Shown here one piece after another: positions 51,227 to 59,569 of a DNA stretch of 64,000 nucleotides. Origin of the DNA: Anoxybacterium sp963668245 (lineage in GTDB: Bacteria > Bacillota > Clostridia > Peptostreptococcales > Anaerovoracaceae); contig OY764195.2 of assembly GCA_963668245.2 (NCBI GenBank), positions 2,356,001 through 2,420,000 of the forward strand, read 5' to 3'. Position numbers and translations under genes: made by a program. The notes under the pieces were generated by a model. It saw only the letters and a program-made list of their open reading frames with translations, had not been told where the DNA came from and did not search any database. Every line of letters starts with the position of its first letter. Positions within the stretch are counted from its first letter, which is position 1.

Positions 51227-52648
51227 ATGTCAATTAATTACGGAGAATACGTAGCAGATTTAGTAGCAAAAGGCCGTGCCGCACAGCAAATCGCTGAAGG
51301 ATTCACACAGGAAAAAGTTGATCAGCTTACAGCTGCTGTTGCATACGCTTTAACACAACCAGACGTAGCACTTAAATTTGGCGAAATGCTTGTTGAAGAA
51401 TCCGGCATGGGTATCCCTGCTGACAAACAAGGTAAAATGTTTGGTAAAGTAAAAGGTTCATACTTCCAGATGAAGGGACAAAAATCAGTAGGTCTGGTAG
51501 AAGTTGACGAAAAAATGGGAATGGAAAAATACGCTAAGCCAATGGGCGTAATCGGCGCTATCATTCCTGTGACAAATGGTGAAGCTACTCCGGTAGTAAA
51601 ATCCCTTATGGCTCTGAAAACTAGAAATGCAATTATTCTTGCTCCACATCCAAAAGCAAGAAAGACAAACTGGGAAGTTACTGCTTTAATCAGAAGTGTT
51701 CTGAAAAAATTTGATGCTCCAGAAGATTTAGTACAAGCAATTGGTCCTGATTATGTAAGCATCGAAACATCTGGCGAATTGATGAAGCAAGTTGATTTCA
51801 TCTTAGCAACAGGCGGAACACCAATGGTAAGACAAGCTTACTCCTCCGGAAATCCAGCGATTGGTGTAGGAACAGGAAACGTTGTTTCTATCATAGATGG
51901 AACAACTGATCTTGACAATGCAGCAGCATTAATTGTAAAATCAAAGACTTTTGATAATGCTACTTCTTGTTCTACTGAAAACAACTTAATCGTATTGGAA
52001 GAATGTTATGATAAATTCATGGAAGCTATGGCAAAGCAAGGTGCTTATCTAATCAAAGAAGGTACTGAAGATAAGCAAAAGCTTTTAAAGACTTTATGGC
52101 CTGAAAGCCCTGCAAATCATGACCTAAACAGACACATCGTTGCTCAGCCTGCTGCTAAAATTGCAGAAGTTGCTGGTATCGAAGTTCCAGAAGGAACAAA
52201 AATGCTGATGGCAGAAGAAAATGATGGTTACGGAAATGACTTCCCATTCACTGGCGAAAAACTCTCTCCAGTTTCTGGGGTTAGAAAAGCAAAAGACTTT
52301 GACGATGCAGTTGACAAGATGCTTAAAATTCTTGATTACCAAGGAAAAGGACACAGCTGTGGTATCCACACTTCTATCGATGAAAGAGTAACAAAGCTTG
52401 GCGATTTAATGCCAGTTTGTAAAGTTTGTGTAAATGCACCTCAGTCACTTACAAACAGTGGTTCATGGACTTCTGGTTTCCCTATGTCTATGACACTAGG
52501 CTGCGGAACTTGGGGTCACAATAGCATCTCTCACAATGCTACTTGGAAGGATCTTTTAAACTTCACATACGTTTCAAGACCAATTCCTTCCTTCCAGCCT
52601 AAAGACGAAGATCTATTTGACGAAGAAATCAGAAACGCATTCAAATAA
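51227..52648 (+). CDS. CoA-acylating aldehyde dehydrogenase (SucD/SauS-like)
   Basis: Oxidises a semialdehyde to its acyl-CoA with NAD(P) and CoA. The 473-residue chain is the single ALDH domain of the AdhE/SucD/SauS group: GVIGAIIPVTNGEATPV, KTRNAIILAPHPKARKT, catalytic Cys C248 in FDNATSCSTEN, and LGCGTWGHNSIS near the end. The NATSCSTEN context and absence of an alcohol dehydrogenase half set it apart from AdhE. Candidate substrates from the family are sulfoacetaldehyde, succinate semialdehyde or malonate semialdehyde. The class III aminotransferase gene downstream suggests that its product aldehyde is the substrate. Ribosome site AAGGAGG; sigma-54 promoter. Confidence 0.88.
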   Translation: MSINYGEYVADLVAKGRAAQQIAEGFTQEKVDQLTAAVAYALTQPDVALKFGEMLVEESGMGIPADKQGKMFGKVKGSYFQMKGQKSVGLVEVDEKMGMEKYAKPMGVIGAIIPVTNGEATPVVKSLMALKTRNAIILAPHPKARKTNWEVTALIRSVLKKFDAPEDLVQAIGPDYVSIETSGELMKQVDFILATGGTPMVRQAYSSGNPAIGVGTGNVVSIIDGTTDLDNAAALIVKSKTFDNATSCSTENNLIVLEECYDKFMEAMAKQGAYLIKEGTEDKQKLLKTLWPESPANHDLNRHIVAQPAAKIAEVAGIEVPEGTKMLMAEENDGYGNDFPFTGEKLSPVSGVRKAKDFDDAVDKMLKILDYQGKGHSCGIHTSIDERVTKLGDLMPVCKVCVNAPQSLTNSGSWTSGFPMSMTLGCGTWGHNSISHNATWKDLLNFTYVSRPIPSFQPKDEDLFDEEIRNAFK

Positions 52649-52659
52649 GATTCCCAAAT

Positions 52660-52727
52660 CGGTGGTTTTTTGCCCCACCGGTTAGAAAATATTAACCACT
52701 CATGTCAGCGGGGCTGCATGCAGCCCC
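52660..52727 (+). promoter_or_regulatory. two hairpins between the dehydrogenase and aminotransferase genes
   Basis: CGGTGG/CCACCG (52660-52680) and the 18-bp palindrome GGGGCTGCATGCAGCCCC (52710-52727) lie in the 111-bp gap. Neither is followed by a T-run, so they look like mRNA processing or stability elements rather than terminators. Confidence 0.5.
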
Positions 52728-52759
52728 ATATATATTATTTGCTTAAAGGAGAGAAAAAA

Positions 52760-54085
52760 ATGTCAAAGATCAAAGAACAAGGTCTAAAGTATAACCTTTA
52801 TTCTTGGAGTGCTCAGAAAAAAATCAACCCTATGGTAGTATCCAAAGCGGAAGGAATTTATTTCTGGGACGAAGATGGAAAAAAATATTATGACATGTCC
52901 TCACAGCTCGTTAACTCCAATTTAGGTCACGGACACAAAAAAATTATTCAAGCAATCAAAGATCAAGCTGACAAAATGCCGTTCATGGGACCTGGCTATT
53001 CTGTGGACGTTCGTTCCGAAGCTGCTCAAAGGCTTGTTGAACTGTCAGGACTTGAAGGCGCTAAAGTATTCTTTACAAATGCCGGTGCTGAAGCAAATGA
53101 AAATGCAATCAAGTTTGCAAAAGCTTATACAGGAAAATGGAAGATCTTCTCTGCTTTTAGAAGCTATCACGGTGCTACTTTCGGTGCAAGCGCACTGACA
53201 GGAGAACCAAGAAGATTTATTGCCGAACCAGGCGTTCCAGGATTCATCAAGTTTGATGGACCTTATGCTTATAGAGCACCAAAAGCTTGTAACTTCAAAT
53301 CAGAAGCTGACGTAACTGCTTTCTATCTTGAATTATTGGAAAATCAGTTCTTATATGAAGGTCCAGATCAGATTGCTGCCATCTTCTTCGAAACAGTAGT
53401 AGGATCCAACGGAATTCTGATTCCACCTGCTGGTTATTATGAAGGAGTTAGAGCTCTTTGCGACAAATACAATATCGTAATGATTTGTGATGAAGTTATG
53501 GCTGGTTTCTACAGAACAGGTACTGCTTTTGCGTTCCATCAGTTTAATGTAACTCCTGATCTTGTAACATTTGCAAAAGGCGCAACTTGCGGATACGTTC
53601 CTCTTGGCGGCGTTATTGTATCCGAAAAGATTGCCAAAGTATTTGACGAAAAGAAAATGTTCAACGGACTTACTTACAGTGCTCATCCAATGGGTTGTGC
53701 AACTACAATTGCTACTCTTGATGCTTACAAAGAAGAAAACATCGAAGAAAACGTTAAGAAACTGGGTAAAGTTCTTGCTGATATTCTTGACGAATTTGAA
53801 AAAAAGCATGCTAGTGTTGGTCAGGTTAGACATATCGGATTATTTAGTTGCGTAGAACTCGTTAAAGACAAGGCTACTCGCGAACCACTCGTTGCCTTCA
53901 ATAACGATGCTGAAGGTTTAATGGCTAAGATTGTTGGAATGCTTAAAGTAGAAGGATTCTCTACTTACTCTCATGAAAACATGATCTTAGTTACACCTCC
54001 ACTAAACATCACAGAAACAGAATTAAGAGATGCTATGGCCATCTTAGACAAAGTTCTTGATTCTGTAGACAACATGATTAAATAA
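52760..54085 (+). CDS. class III omega-aminotransferase (taurine/beta-alanine/GABA-type)
   Basis: PLP enzyme moving an amino group from an omega-amino acid to pyruvate or 2-oxoglutarate, leaving a semialdehyde. The 441-residue chain has MSSQLVNSNLGHGHKKI, FFTNAGAEANENAIKFAK, SYHGAT, D244 in ICDEVMAGFYRTG (pyridine nitrogen) and the PLP lysine K273 in TFAKGATCGYVPLGG. MSSQLVNxNLGH plus YHGAT and GEPRRF-like LTGEPRRF resemble taurine aminotransferases (Tpa/Toa type), but beta-alanine, GABA or other donors are possible. An upstream in-frame start (52670) reads through the intergenic hairpins and is unlikely; AAGGAGAG precedes the ATG at 52760. It is in one operon with the acylating dehydrogenase. 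Confidence 0.9.
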   Translation: MSKIKEQGLKYNLYSWSAQKKINPMVVSKAEGIYFWDEDGKKYYDMSSQLVNSNLGHGHKKIIQAIKDQADKMPFMGPGYSVDVRSEAAQRLVELSGLEGAKVFFTNAGAEANENAIKFAKAYTGKWKIFSAFRSYHGATFGASALTGEPRRFIAEPGVPGFIKFDGPYAYRAPKACNFKSEADVTAFYLELLENQFLYEGPDQIAAIFFETVVGSNGILIPPAGYYEGVRALCDKYNIVMICDEVMAGFYRTGTAFAFHQFNVTPDLVTFAKGATCGYVPLGGVIVSEKIAKVFDEKKMFNGLTYSAHPMGCATTIATLDAYKEENIEENVKKLGKVLADILDEFEKKHASVGQVRHIGLFSCVELVKDKATREPLVAFNNDAEGLMAKIVGMLKVEGFSTYSHENMILVTPPLNITETELRDAMAILDKVLDSVDNMIK

Positions 54086-54122
54086 TTAACCACTGCTTAA
54101 AAGTTTTCTTTCAAAAAAAATT

Positions 54123-54159
54123 ATGGGGTTACTTATCAAAGATAGGTAGCTCCATTTTT
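54123..54159 (+). terminator. terminator of the sigma-54 operon
   Basis: GGGGTTACTTATC pairs with GATAGGTAGCTCC (three G-U pairs, AAA loop), then ATTTTTG. It is 38 bp after the aminotransferase stop. Confidence 0.75.
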
Positions 54160-54231
54160 GGATCTATCCTACTGGTGCATCGTAGAAAATGATTCTTTCA
54201 CGATACACATAATCAATTGTTTCATACCATG

Positions 54232-54259
54232 AAAAACCCCCACCTAGGTGGGGGTTTTT
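54232..54259. terminator. bidirectional terminator at the lexA end
   Basis: A 28-base perfect palindrome with core CCCCCACCTAGGTGGGGG, flanked by A5 and T5. It lies 4 bp from the lexA stop. Confidence 0.9.
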
Positions 54260-54262
54260 ATA

Positions 54263-54922
54263 CTATAAATATCGAAAAACGCCTTTTACAAGTCCTAAGA
54301 TTCGAACATCACTAACAATAATTGGACTCATTTGCTTATTCTCTGGCTGCAATCTTATATGTTTATCCTCTTTATAGAAGGTCTTAACTGTAGCTTCGCT
54401 TTCAAAACCATCTACCATAGCTACAACAATTTCTCCATTTCTGGCAGTATTTTGTTGTTGAACTAAGATATAATCTCCATCGAAAATTCCTGCTTCAATC
54501 ATGCTTTCTCCCTTGACAGTTAGCATGAAGCTGTTTCCTTTTGATAAAAAGCGTGCCGGTACTGGAATATATTCTTCAACATTTTGATCTGCAAGAATCG
54601 GAGTTCCAGCTGCGATTCTTCCTACTACAGGAATATCAACAATATCAGGTCTTTCCCTTTCTTTCGTCTCTAGTTTGCTATCTAAAATAGAAGTTTCTGC
54701 TTGCTCATTAGGATCAATAATCATCAATGCACGTGGTTTGGATGGATCTTTTTTTAAATATCCCTTTCGTTCCAAGTTTGCAATATCCTTGTGAGTTGTT
54801 GATGTTGATTTTATGCCAAGCGCATTACACATTTCACGTACAGTTGGCGGATATCCCTTTTTTTTGATTTCATCCTGCATATATGTCAAAATCTTTTTTT
54901 CTCGGTCTTTCAATGGCTCCAT
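54263..54922 (-). CDS. lexA: LexA, SOS repressor
   Basis: Represses SOS genes until RecA filaments trigger self-cleavage. The N-terminal winged HTH (GYPPTVREMCNALGIKSTSTTHKDIANLERKGYL) is followed by the protease domain with cleavage site Ala105-Gly106 in GRIAAGTP and the Ser-Lys dyad S140 (GESMIEAG) and K180 (ATVKTFY). 219 residues is slightly longer than usual (about 205) because of a charged linker (ETKERERPD). Two boxes upstream suggest autoregulation. The Y-family polymerase in this window carries the cleanest target site. Confidence 0.96.
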   Translation of the reverse strand: MEPLKDREKKILTYMQDEIKKKGYPPTVREMCNALGIKSTSTTHKDIANLERKGYLKKDPSKPRALMIIDPNEQAETSILDSKLETKERERPDIVDIPVVGRIAAGTPILADQNVEEYIPVPARFLSKGNSFMLTVKGESMIEAGIFDGDYILVQQQNTARNGEIVVAMVDGFESEATVKTFYKEDKHIRLQPENKQMSPIIVSDVRILGLVKGVFRYL

Positions 54923-54956
54923 AAAAAATCCTCCCTAATTTATTACTATATAATAA

Positions 54957-55000
54957 ACGAACATATTATCTCTTTTTATTAATAATACGAACATATTATC
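54957..55000 (-). promoter_or_regulatory. two direct-repeat LexA boxes in the lexA promoter
   Basis: CGAACATATTATC occurs at 54958-54970 and again at 54988-55000, exactly 30 bp apart. Each has one good LexA half-site (CGAACATAT) and a degraded second half. Minus-strand TTGAAA and TATTAT flank the distal copy with an 18-bp spacer, and another TATTAT follows the proximal copy. Binding would therefore block the promoter. Confidence 0.65.
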
Positions 55001-55095
55001 ACATTTTTCAAAAAAAGTAAACAGATGTTCCGTATTTTGTTATTTTAGCCAATGAAAATGATACCCTGAAGCTGGATTTTATTACGATAATCTAA

Positions 55096-55188
55096 AAAAG
55101 AGCCATCCAATTCGTTAGACTGACCGCACAAGATTTACATTTTTCTAACACTTGCGAGTTGCTTCTTACATAATCAGATGGCTCTTTT
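55096..55188 (-). terminator. long-stem terminator of the MoxR/VWA operon
   Basis: GAGCCATC and GATGGCTC extend with A/T pairs into a 12-bp perfect stem closing a 69-base loop. On the minus strand it ends in six T, 14 bp after the VWA gene. The loop holds interleaved complementary pieces (GTTAG/CTAAC and CGC..AAG/CTTGCG), which is unusual for a terminator. Confidence 0.6.
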
Positions 55189-55201
55189 ATGATAGCTTCT
55201 T

Positions 55202-56398
55202 TTATTTAGACACCAAAAGCTTTTTAATTGCAGTTTCCAAACCATCAATGGTCAGTTCATACATTGGAAACAATTCTTTTATTTTCATTAAGGTTCTTGT
55301 TCCATATGTGTATTCCCACTCTCTCTCTGGAATTGGATTAAGCCAAACATGCTTCGGATATCGTTTGATAAATCGCTTCATCCAGTCAATTCCTGGGATT
55401 TCATTGTATAAACCAATGAAACAATTACCGCCTTTGCTCATAAGCTCGGATGGTGCCATTGAGGCATCACCCACAATGATTACCTTGTATTCACTATTTA
55501 AATTTGATAAAACCCATTCTGTATCAATCCAGTCACCTCTCCTGCACTGAGGTGTCGTATATAGATGCTCGTAAATACAATTATGAAAATAGTATACCTT
55601 CAAATCCTTAAAGTGATTTGATTTGCTAACCGCTTGAAACAATTGACTGCACATATTACTATATGGCATCATCGAACCGTCAGAATCAAACAAAATCAAT
55701 AATTTAACCGTATTTTTTCTTGGATGATCAAATACTAATTTTAAGTTACCTGCATTATCACATGTTTCATCTATGGTTTTGTCAATATCCAATTCTGTTT
55801 TTATCCCATCTAATCGAGAAGAATATTGACGAAGCTTACGGAATGCCATCTGAAATTGTCGGATATCAAGAATATTATCTTGTCTGAAATCCTTAAAATT
55901 TCGCTCTCCCGCTACTTGTACTGCATTTTTATGACGGCTTTCACCACCAACCCGGATTCCTCTTTCGTGGAACCCATTGTATCCCATAGTAGAGGTTCCT
56001 CCCGTTCCAATCCAATAGTTTCCCCCATCATGCTTCTCTTTTTGTTCTTCAATCCGTTCTTTTAGCTTTTTCTGTAATTCTTCAAGTTCTAATACAAAAT
56101 CATCCAGCATACTGGTATCGTTGATGTCTTTCGTCTTTACATCTTCATTCAGCCATTTCCAAATTTCTGATGGAATATCTTCTGGTGTTACAATGCCTTT
56201 AAAGTATTCAGCAAAAGCCAAGTCAAACTTATCATATTCTGTTTCGCTTTTTACCAATATGCTTCTACATAGATGATAAAAGTCCATTAGGCTGGACTTG
56301 CACAAACCCTTATCCAGTGCCTCTATCAATGTCAGCCATTCATTGAGGGATATGGAAAGCCCTTTCGCCCTTAATAAATAGAAAAACGATATAAACAT
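55202..56398 (-). CDS. VWA-domain protein (CoxE-like) paired with a MoxR ATPase
   Basis: A 398-residue soluble protein. The C-terminal VWA domain shows a MIDAS-like DSDGSMMPYS, then VYYFHN and IVGDASMAPSE. The middle has a Gly-rich stretch (GGNYWIGTGGTSTMGYNG) seen in CoxE-like proteins and a coiled region at about 100-125 (ELEELQKKLKERIEEQ). Such proteins work with MoxR ATPases to activate or assemble target complexes, often metal enzymes. The MoxR gene ends one base upstream, so they are one operon. No client gene is adjacent. Confidence 0.88.
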   Translation of the reverse strand: MFISFFYLLRAKGLSISLNEWLTLIEALDKGLCKSSLMDFYHLCRSILVKSETEYDKFDLAFAEYFKGIVTPEDIPSEIWKWLNEDVKTKDINDTSMLDDFVLELEELQKKLKERIEEQKEKHDGGNYWIGTGGTSTMGYNGFHERGIRVGGESRHKNAVQVAGERNFKDFRQDNILDIRQFQMAFRKLRQYSSRLDGIKTELDIDKTIDETCDNAGNLKLVFDHPRKNTVKLLILFDSDGSMMPYSNMCSQLFQAVSKSNHFKDLKVYYFHNCIYEHLYTTPQCRRGDWIDTEWVLSNLNSEYKVIIVGDASMAPSELMSKGGNCFIGLYNEIPGIDWMKRFIKRYPKHVWLNPIPEREWEYTYGTRTLMKIKELFPMYELTIDGLETAIKKLLVSK

Positions 56399-56399
56399 A

Positions 56400-57248
56400 T
56401 TACAACCATCTCTTCAAGGAATAACCCTTTTCTTTTACTTCGTACATCGCATCAATATCTTGGTTTTTCTTTAGGAGTACACCAGCATATGGGATTGTCT
56501 CTTTGATTTGCTCAATAGAAATACCACTCAGCATCAGCGCTTGCAACCAATCAAGCAATTCGGATGTACTAGGTTTTTTCTGCACTTCTTTCAATTCTCT
56601 AATCCAATAAAACGTCTCAAGAGACTGTCGAAGCAAGTTTTCTTCCACGGTACCGTAATGAACCTTGATAATTTCTTGCATTTTTTCTGCATCGGGGAAA
56701 GCGATATAATGGAAGATACAACGCCTTAAAAATGCATCTGGGAGTTCTTTTTCCGCATTGGAAGTAATGATAACAATCGGTCTATGTTTTGTCTTAACAG
56801 TCTCTTTTGTTTCATTGATATAGAACTCCATTTTATCTAGTTCCCAAAGTAAATCGTTTGGAAATTCTAAATCCGCCTTATCGATTTCGTCAATAAGAAG
56901 TACAACTTGTTCTTCGGCTCTAAATGCTTCCCCTAGTTTTCCAAGCTTAATGTACTTTTTGATATCAGCTACATCCCCTTCTCCAAACTGGCTATCATAA
57001 AGACGCTGAACCGTATCATAAACATATAATCCTTCCTGCGCTTTCGTGGTTGATTTGATATTCCATATGATGAGTTCTTTACCCAAAGCTTGCGAAATTG
57101 ATTCTGCTAGCATTGTTTTGCCTGTTCCTGGTTCCCCTTTTATCAGAAGCGGCTTTTGCAGGGCAATTGACACATTAACCGCATGCATCAGTTCATCAGA
57201 TACGACATAGTCACTGCTGCCCTGAAATTGATTCATTTTATTTGACAT
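56400..57248 (-). CDS. MoxR-family AAA+ ATPase
   Basis: AAA+ chaperone-like ATPase of 282 residues. Walker A is KGEPGTGKTMLAE near residue 38, Walker B is VVLLIDEIDKAD, sensor 1 is IVIITSNAEKELPDAFLRRC with the Arg finger, and the lid helices include KPSTSELLDWL. With the VWA partner it probably remodels a protein complex. In this pair type the client is often encoded nearby, but here the flanks are lexA and an amidase gene. Confidence 0.93.
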   Translation of the reverse strand: MSNKMNQFQGSSDYVVSDELMHAVNVSIALQKPLLIKGEPGTGKTMLAESISQALGKELIIWNIKSTTKAQEGLYVYDTVQRLYDSQFGEGDVADIKKYIKLGKLGEAFRAEEQVVLLIDEIDKADLEFPNDLLWELDKMEFYINETKETVKTKHRPIVIITSNAEKELPDAFLRRCIFHYIAFPDAEKMQEIIKVHYGTVEENLLRQSLETFYWIRELKEVQKKPSTSELLDWLQALMLSGISIEQIKETIPYAGVLLKKNQDIDAMYEVKEKGYSLKRWL

Positions 57249-57335
57249 GTTTGCTTCTCCTCTTTTACAAAATTCTTTCTATATTATATCATGCATTGAA
57301 CATTTTTTTATCCAGATTTTTTTGCGTATACATTA

Positions 57336-58796
57336 TTATTCTTCTACGCTTTCATTTAATACCTGTATGATGGATTTTGCAGCGGCACGTGCATATTGTT
57401 CTCTAAATTCGTCGGTTAACATCAACGCCAAATTGTTGCTATTTGACAGGAATGCTCCTTCTATAATGACAGCCGGCATATCTGTTTTGTTCAATACCGC
57501 ATACGCTGGTTGGCTTTTTGCCCCACGATTATTTAATCCAAGATTCGCCACCATTTCCTCTTGAATTAACTCTGCCAAATGTTTACTACTAATGCCATAA
57601 TTATTCTCTGATGACTTTTCATAATAATAGGTTTCCGTACCGCTTGCGCTAGCATTCTCAGAAGAATTATTGTGAACAGAAACATATAAGGAACCATTGG
57701 CTTGATTTGCAAGAGCTGGTCTATTTAGCAGTGAGATTGAATCATCACCATCTCGAAGCATATAAGTATTAACCCCGGCTTCTTGTAGCATACGATTCAA
57801 ACGTAAAGCAACATCTAGATTAACATCTTTTTCATTTAAAATAGTGGTGCCGTTTTGTATTGCTTGAGAACCAGTATCAATACCTCCGTGTCCAGGATCA
57901 ATCACCACAAGCATACCAGTTGCTCGCCAATCAACAACATCAAAACCATCCGCTGTCACATCACCTAGATTTTCATAGTTCTCTACTTGATCTTTGTTAA
58001 AATCCATATAAATAATTTTTTTGTCTTCCGAATAACTTACACGTCCTGCAATTTTTCCTTTGAGATCCACAACGATCCTAACAGTGTCCTGATCAAACTG
58101 CGCATATCGTACGTTGACCATCATAGCTTGATTCACAGTGATACTACTACTAGAAACAATGAGCTCACTTCCATCAATATCGATTCCAAATCGTTCAGGC
58201 TCTTCATATGCAAATGATTTATATGTGCCAATCGATCCATCACCTTCAATTACCACTTGGTAAGATACATCCGTTTCATTTACTGTGATGGACGAAATCT
58301 TTGTTTTTTTCAAACCGGTATCCGATTGAATGAAAACGGTTCTAGTGTCGTCTTCCCATCCAACCTGACATTTTAATGATTCTGCAACAAAACGAACTGG
58401 GATTACAGTCCTTTCATTGACAATCAGCGCAGGGACTTCCATTGGAACCTGCACTCCATTAACAAAAGCAGTTTTCGAATCAATCGTAAGTTTTACAGTT
58501 GAACTCCCTAGGGAAATCGTAACAAGTCTTGCCGACTCTTCCCATTCTACTGTAGCACCCAAGTTTTCAAACACTGCTCTTGCAGGAATCATCGTGCGTT
58601 CCTTGATAATCACTGGTGCCACATCAGATATGACAGAAGCTCCATTCACATTTAGCAAAACAGGGTACTCTTGACAAAAAGCAAGTCCTTCATCAATATC
58701 CGCTTGTGTTACAATATCATCTTCAGCGCAAACCCATTGGCTGTTTCCCATCACAATTACAATAAACAAAAAAAAATAGAACAACACTCTTTTCAT
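57336..58796 (-). CDS. N-acetylmuramoyl-L-alanine amidase with copper-amine-oxidase-like and AMIN domains, exported
   Basis: Cleaves the amide bond between muramic acid and the stem peptide. A signal peptide (about residues 1-24, cleavage near VCAED) is followed by a copper-amine-oxidase-N-like domain (MIPARAVFENLGATVEWEE and the repeat VIPVRFVAESLKCQVGWEDD, about 60-155), an AMIN-like region (about 165-275), and the Amidase_3 domain (about 295-480). The zinc ligands are in VIDPGHGG, NEKDVNLDVA and YVSVHNNS, and the catalytic Glu is in IIEGAFLSN. The architecture is typical of clostridial wall hydrolases. Confidence 0.93.
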   Translation of the reverse strand: MKRVLFYFFLFIVIVMGNSQWVCAEDDIVTQADIDEGLAFCQEYPVLLNVNGASVISDVAPVIIKERTMIPARAVFENLGATVEWEESARLVTISLGSSTVKLTIDSKTAFVNGVQVPMEVPALIVNERTVIPVRFVAESLKCQVGWEDDTRTVFIQSDTGLKKTKISSITVNETDVSYQVVIEGDGSIGTYKSFAYEEPERFGIDIDGSELIVSSSSITVNQAMMVNVRYAQFDQDTVRIVVDLKGKIAGRVSYSEDKKIIYMDFNKDQVENYENLGDVTADGFDVVDWRATGMLVVIDPGHGGIDTGSQAIQNGTTILNEKDVNLDVALRLNRMLQEAGVNTYMLRDGDDSISLLNRPALANQANGSLYVSVHNNSSENASASGTETYYYEKSSENNYGISSKHLAELIQEEMVANLGLNNRGAKSQPAYAVLNKTDMPAVIIEGAFLSNSNNLALMLTDEFREQYARAAAKSIIQVLNESVEE

Positions 58797-58873
58797 ATCT
58801 CAATTCCCCTTTGGTGAGTCAATATAATTTTAAATTTCTCTCTCGTTTCATTATAATATATTTTATTTTTAAA

Positions 58874-58902
58874 TTGAGGATTTTTTTATTTTGTAATATA
58901 AA
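58874..58902 (+). promoter_or_regulatory. promoter of the yjdF operon
   Basis: TTGAGG (58874-58879), 17-bp spacer (mostly T), TATAAA (58897-58902). Transcription would begin near 58909. Confidence 0.5.
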
Positions 58903-58908
58903 TGTAAC

Positions 58909-59090
58909 GAGTGATTGCAATGAATTTTGCTGTTCTAACTTGACGAAAAAATTGGAACACCTTACAATGAAAGTGCAAAGATAAAAACACAGTTCCGGTT
59001 GGTAGTCCGGGCGTAGTGAAATAGTCTATCAGTAACCTGCCTCCTTTGGTTGTCCATTCTTTGTTATTTTTATTATTAAAGGAGGACAAA
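58909..59090 (+). ncRNA. probable yjdF riboswitch
   Basis: The 180-base leader in front of a yjdF homologue has CCTCCTTT (59040-59047) perfectly complementary to AAAGGAGG (59078-59085), the ribosome site. TTGTCC (59050-59055) can pair with GGACAA (59084-59089) as an alternative. That is an expression platform controlling translation. The upstream part contains AGTTCCGGTTGGTAGTCCGG and other short pairings. The yjdF motif RNA usually precedes yjdF and binds azaaromatic compounds. I assign the class by gene context; I did not match the consensus base by base. Confidence 0.72.
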
Positions 59091-59510
59091 ATGAATACCA
59101 TTCAGTCTCAGCTTACCATTTTATTTGTTGATCCCTACTGGATTGGAATTTATGAACGATCAGAGGGCAAAAAAATGGAAGCATGCAAAATCATCTTTGG
59201 CACAGAACCAAAAGATTATGAAGTATACCAATACCTAAATACCCATTGGTACCAATTAAAATTTGGCCCATCTGTCGAAGTTGAGGAATCATCAAAATTA
59301 ACAATCAATCCCAAAAGATTGCAAAGGAAAATCAGCAAAGAACTGAGAACCACAGGGATTAGTACAAAAGCACAGCTTGCGCTAGCCGCACAAAGAGAAG
59401 AAAATAAAATCATTCGAAAAGCCAAGTCAAAGCTTGAAAAAGAAAGAGAAAAAGAAAAACAATATGCTTTGCACAAGCAAAAGAAAAAAGAAAAACATCG
59501 AGGTCATTAA
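59091..59510 (+). CDS. yjdF: YjdF family protein (DUF2992)
   Basis: A 139-residue protein: QLTILFVDPYWIGIYER at the N-terminus, then ACKIIFGTEPKDYEVYQYL, and a very basic tail ending KKKEKHRGH, the hallmark of YjdF/DUF2992. Its molecular function is unknown; in other Firmicutes it is controlled by the yjdF riboswitch and suspected to help deal with toxic aromatic compounds. The frame is open from 59046, but AAAGGAGG precedes the ATG at 59091. The iron alcohol dehydrogenase follows after 59 bp without a terminator. Confidence 0.9.
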   Translation: MNTIQSQLTILFVDPYWIGIYERSEGKKMEACKIIFGTEPKDYEVYQYLNTHWYQLKFGPSVEVEESSKLTINPKRLQRKISKELRTTGISTKAQLALAAQREENKIIRKAKSKLEKEREKEKQYALHKQKKKEKHRGH

Positions 59511-59569
59511 AGTTTCAAATTTAAGTCCAATTTATCGTCTCTATCATCACACAATACAGGAGGTGGATT

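Noticed and set aside
50934..51254. A 106-codon open frame between the activator and the aldehyde dehydrogenase
   Set aside because: It spans the sigma-54 promoter and the dehydrogenase ribosome site, has no ribosome site of its own and a composition unlike a protein.
53351..53833. A 160-codon minus-strand frame inside the aminotransferase gene
   Set aside because: It is a frame shadow of a well-supported gene, without a ribosome site or family resemblance.
51227..54085. Naming the operon definitively as taurine degradation
   Set aside because: The enzyme families fit, but no sulfonate transporter, sulfoacetate exporter or sulfoacetaldehyde-specific gene is adjacent, so beta-alanine, GABA or other amines remain possible.
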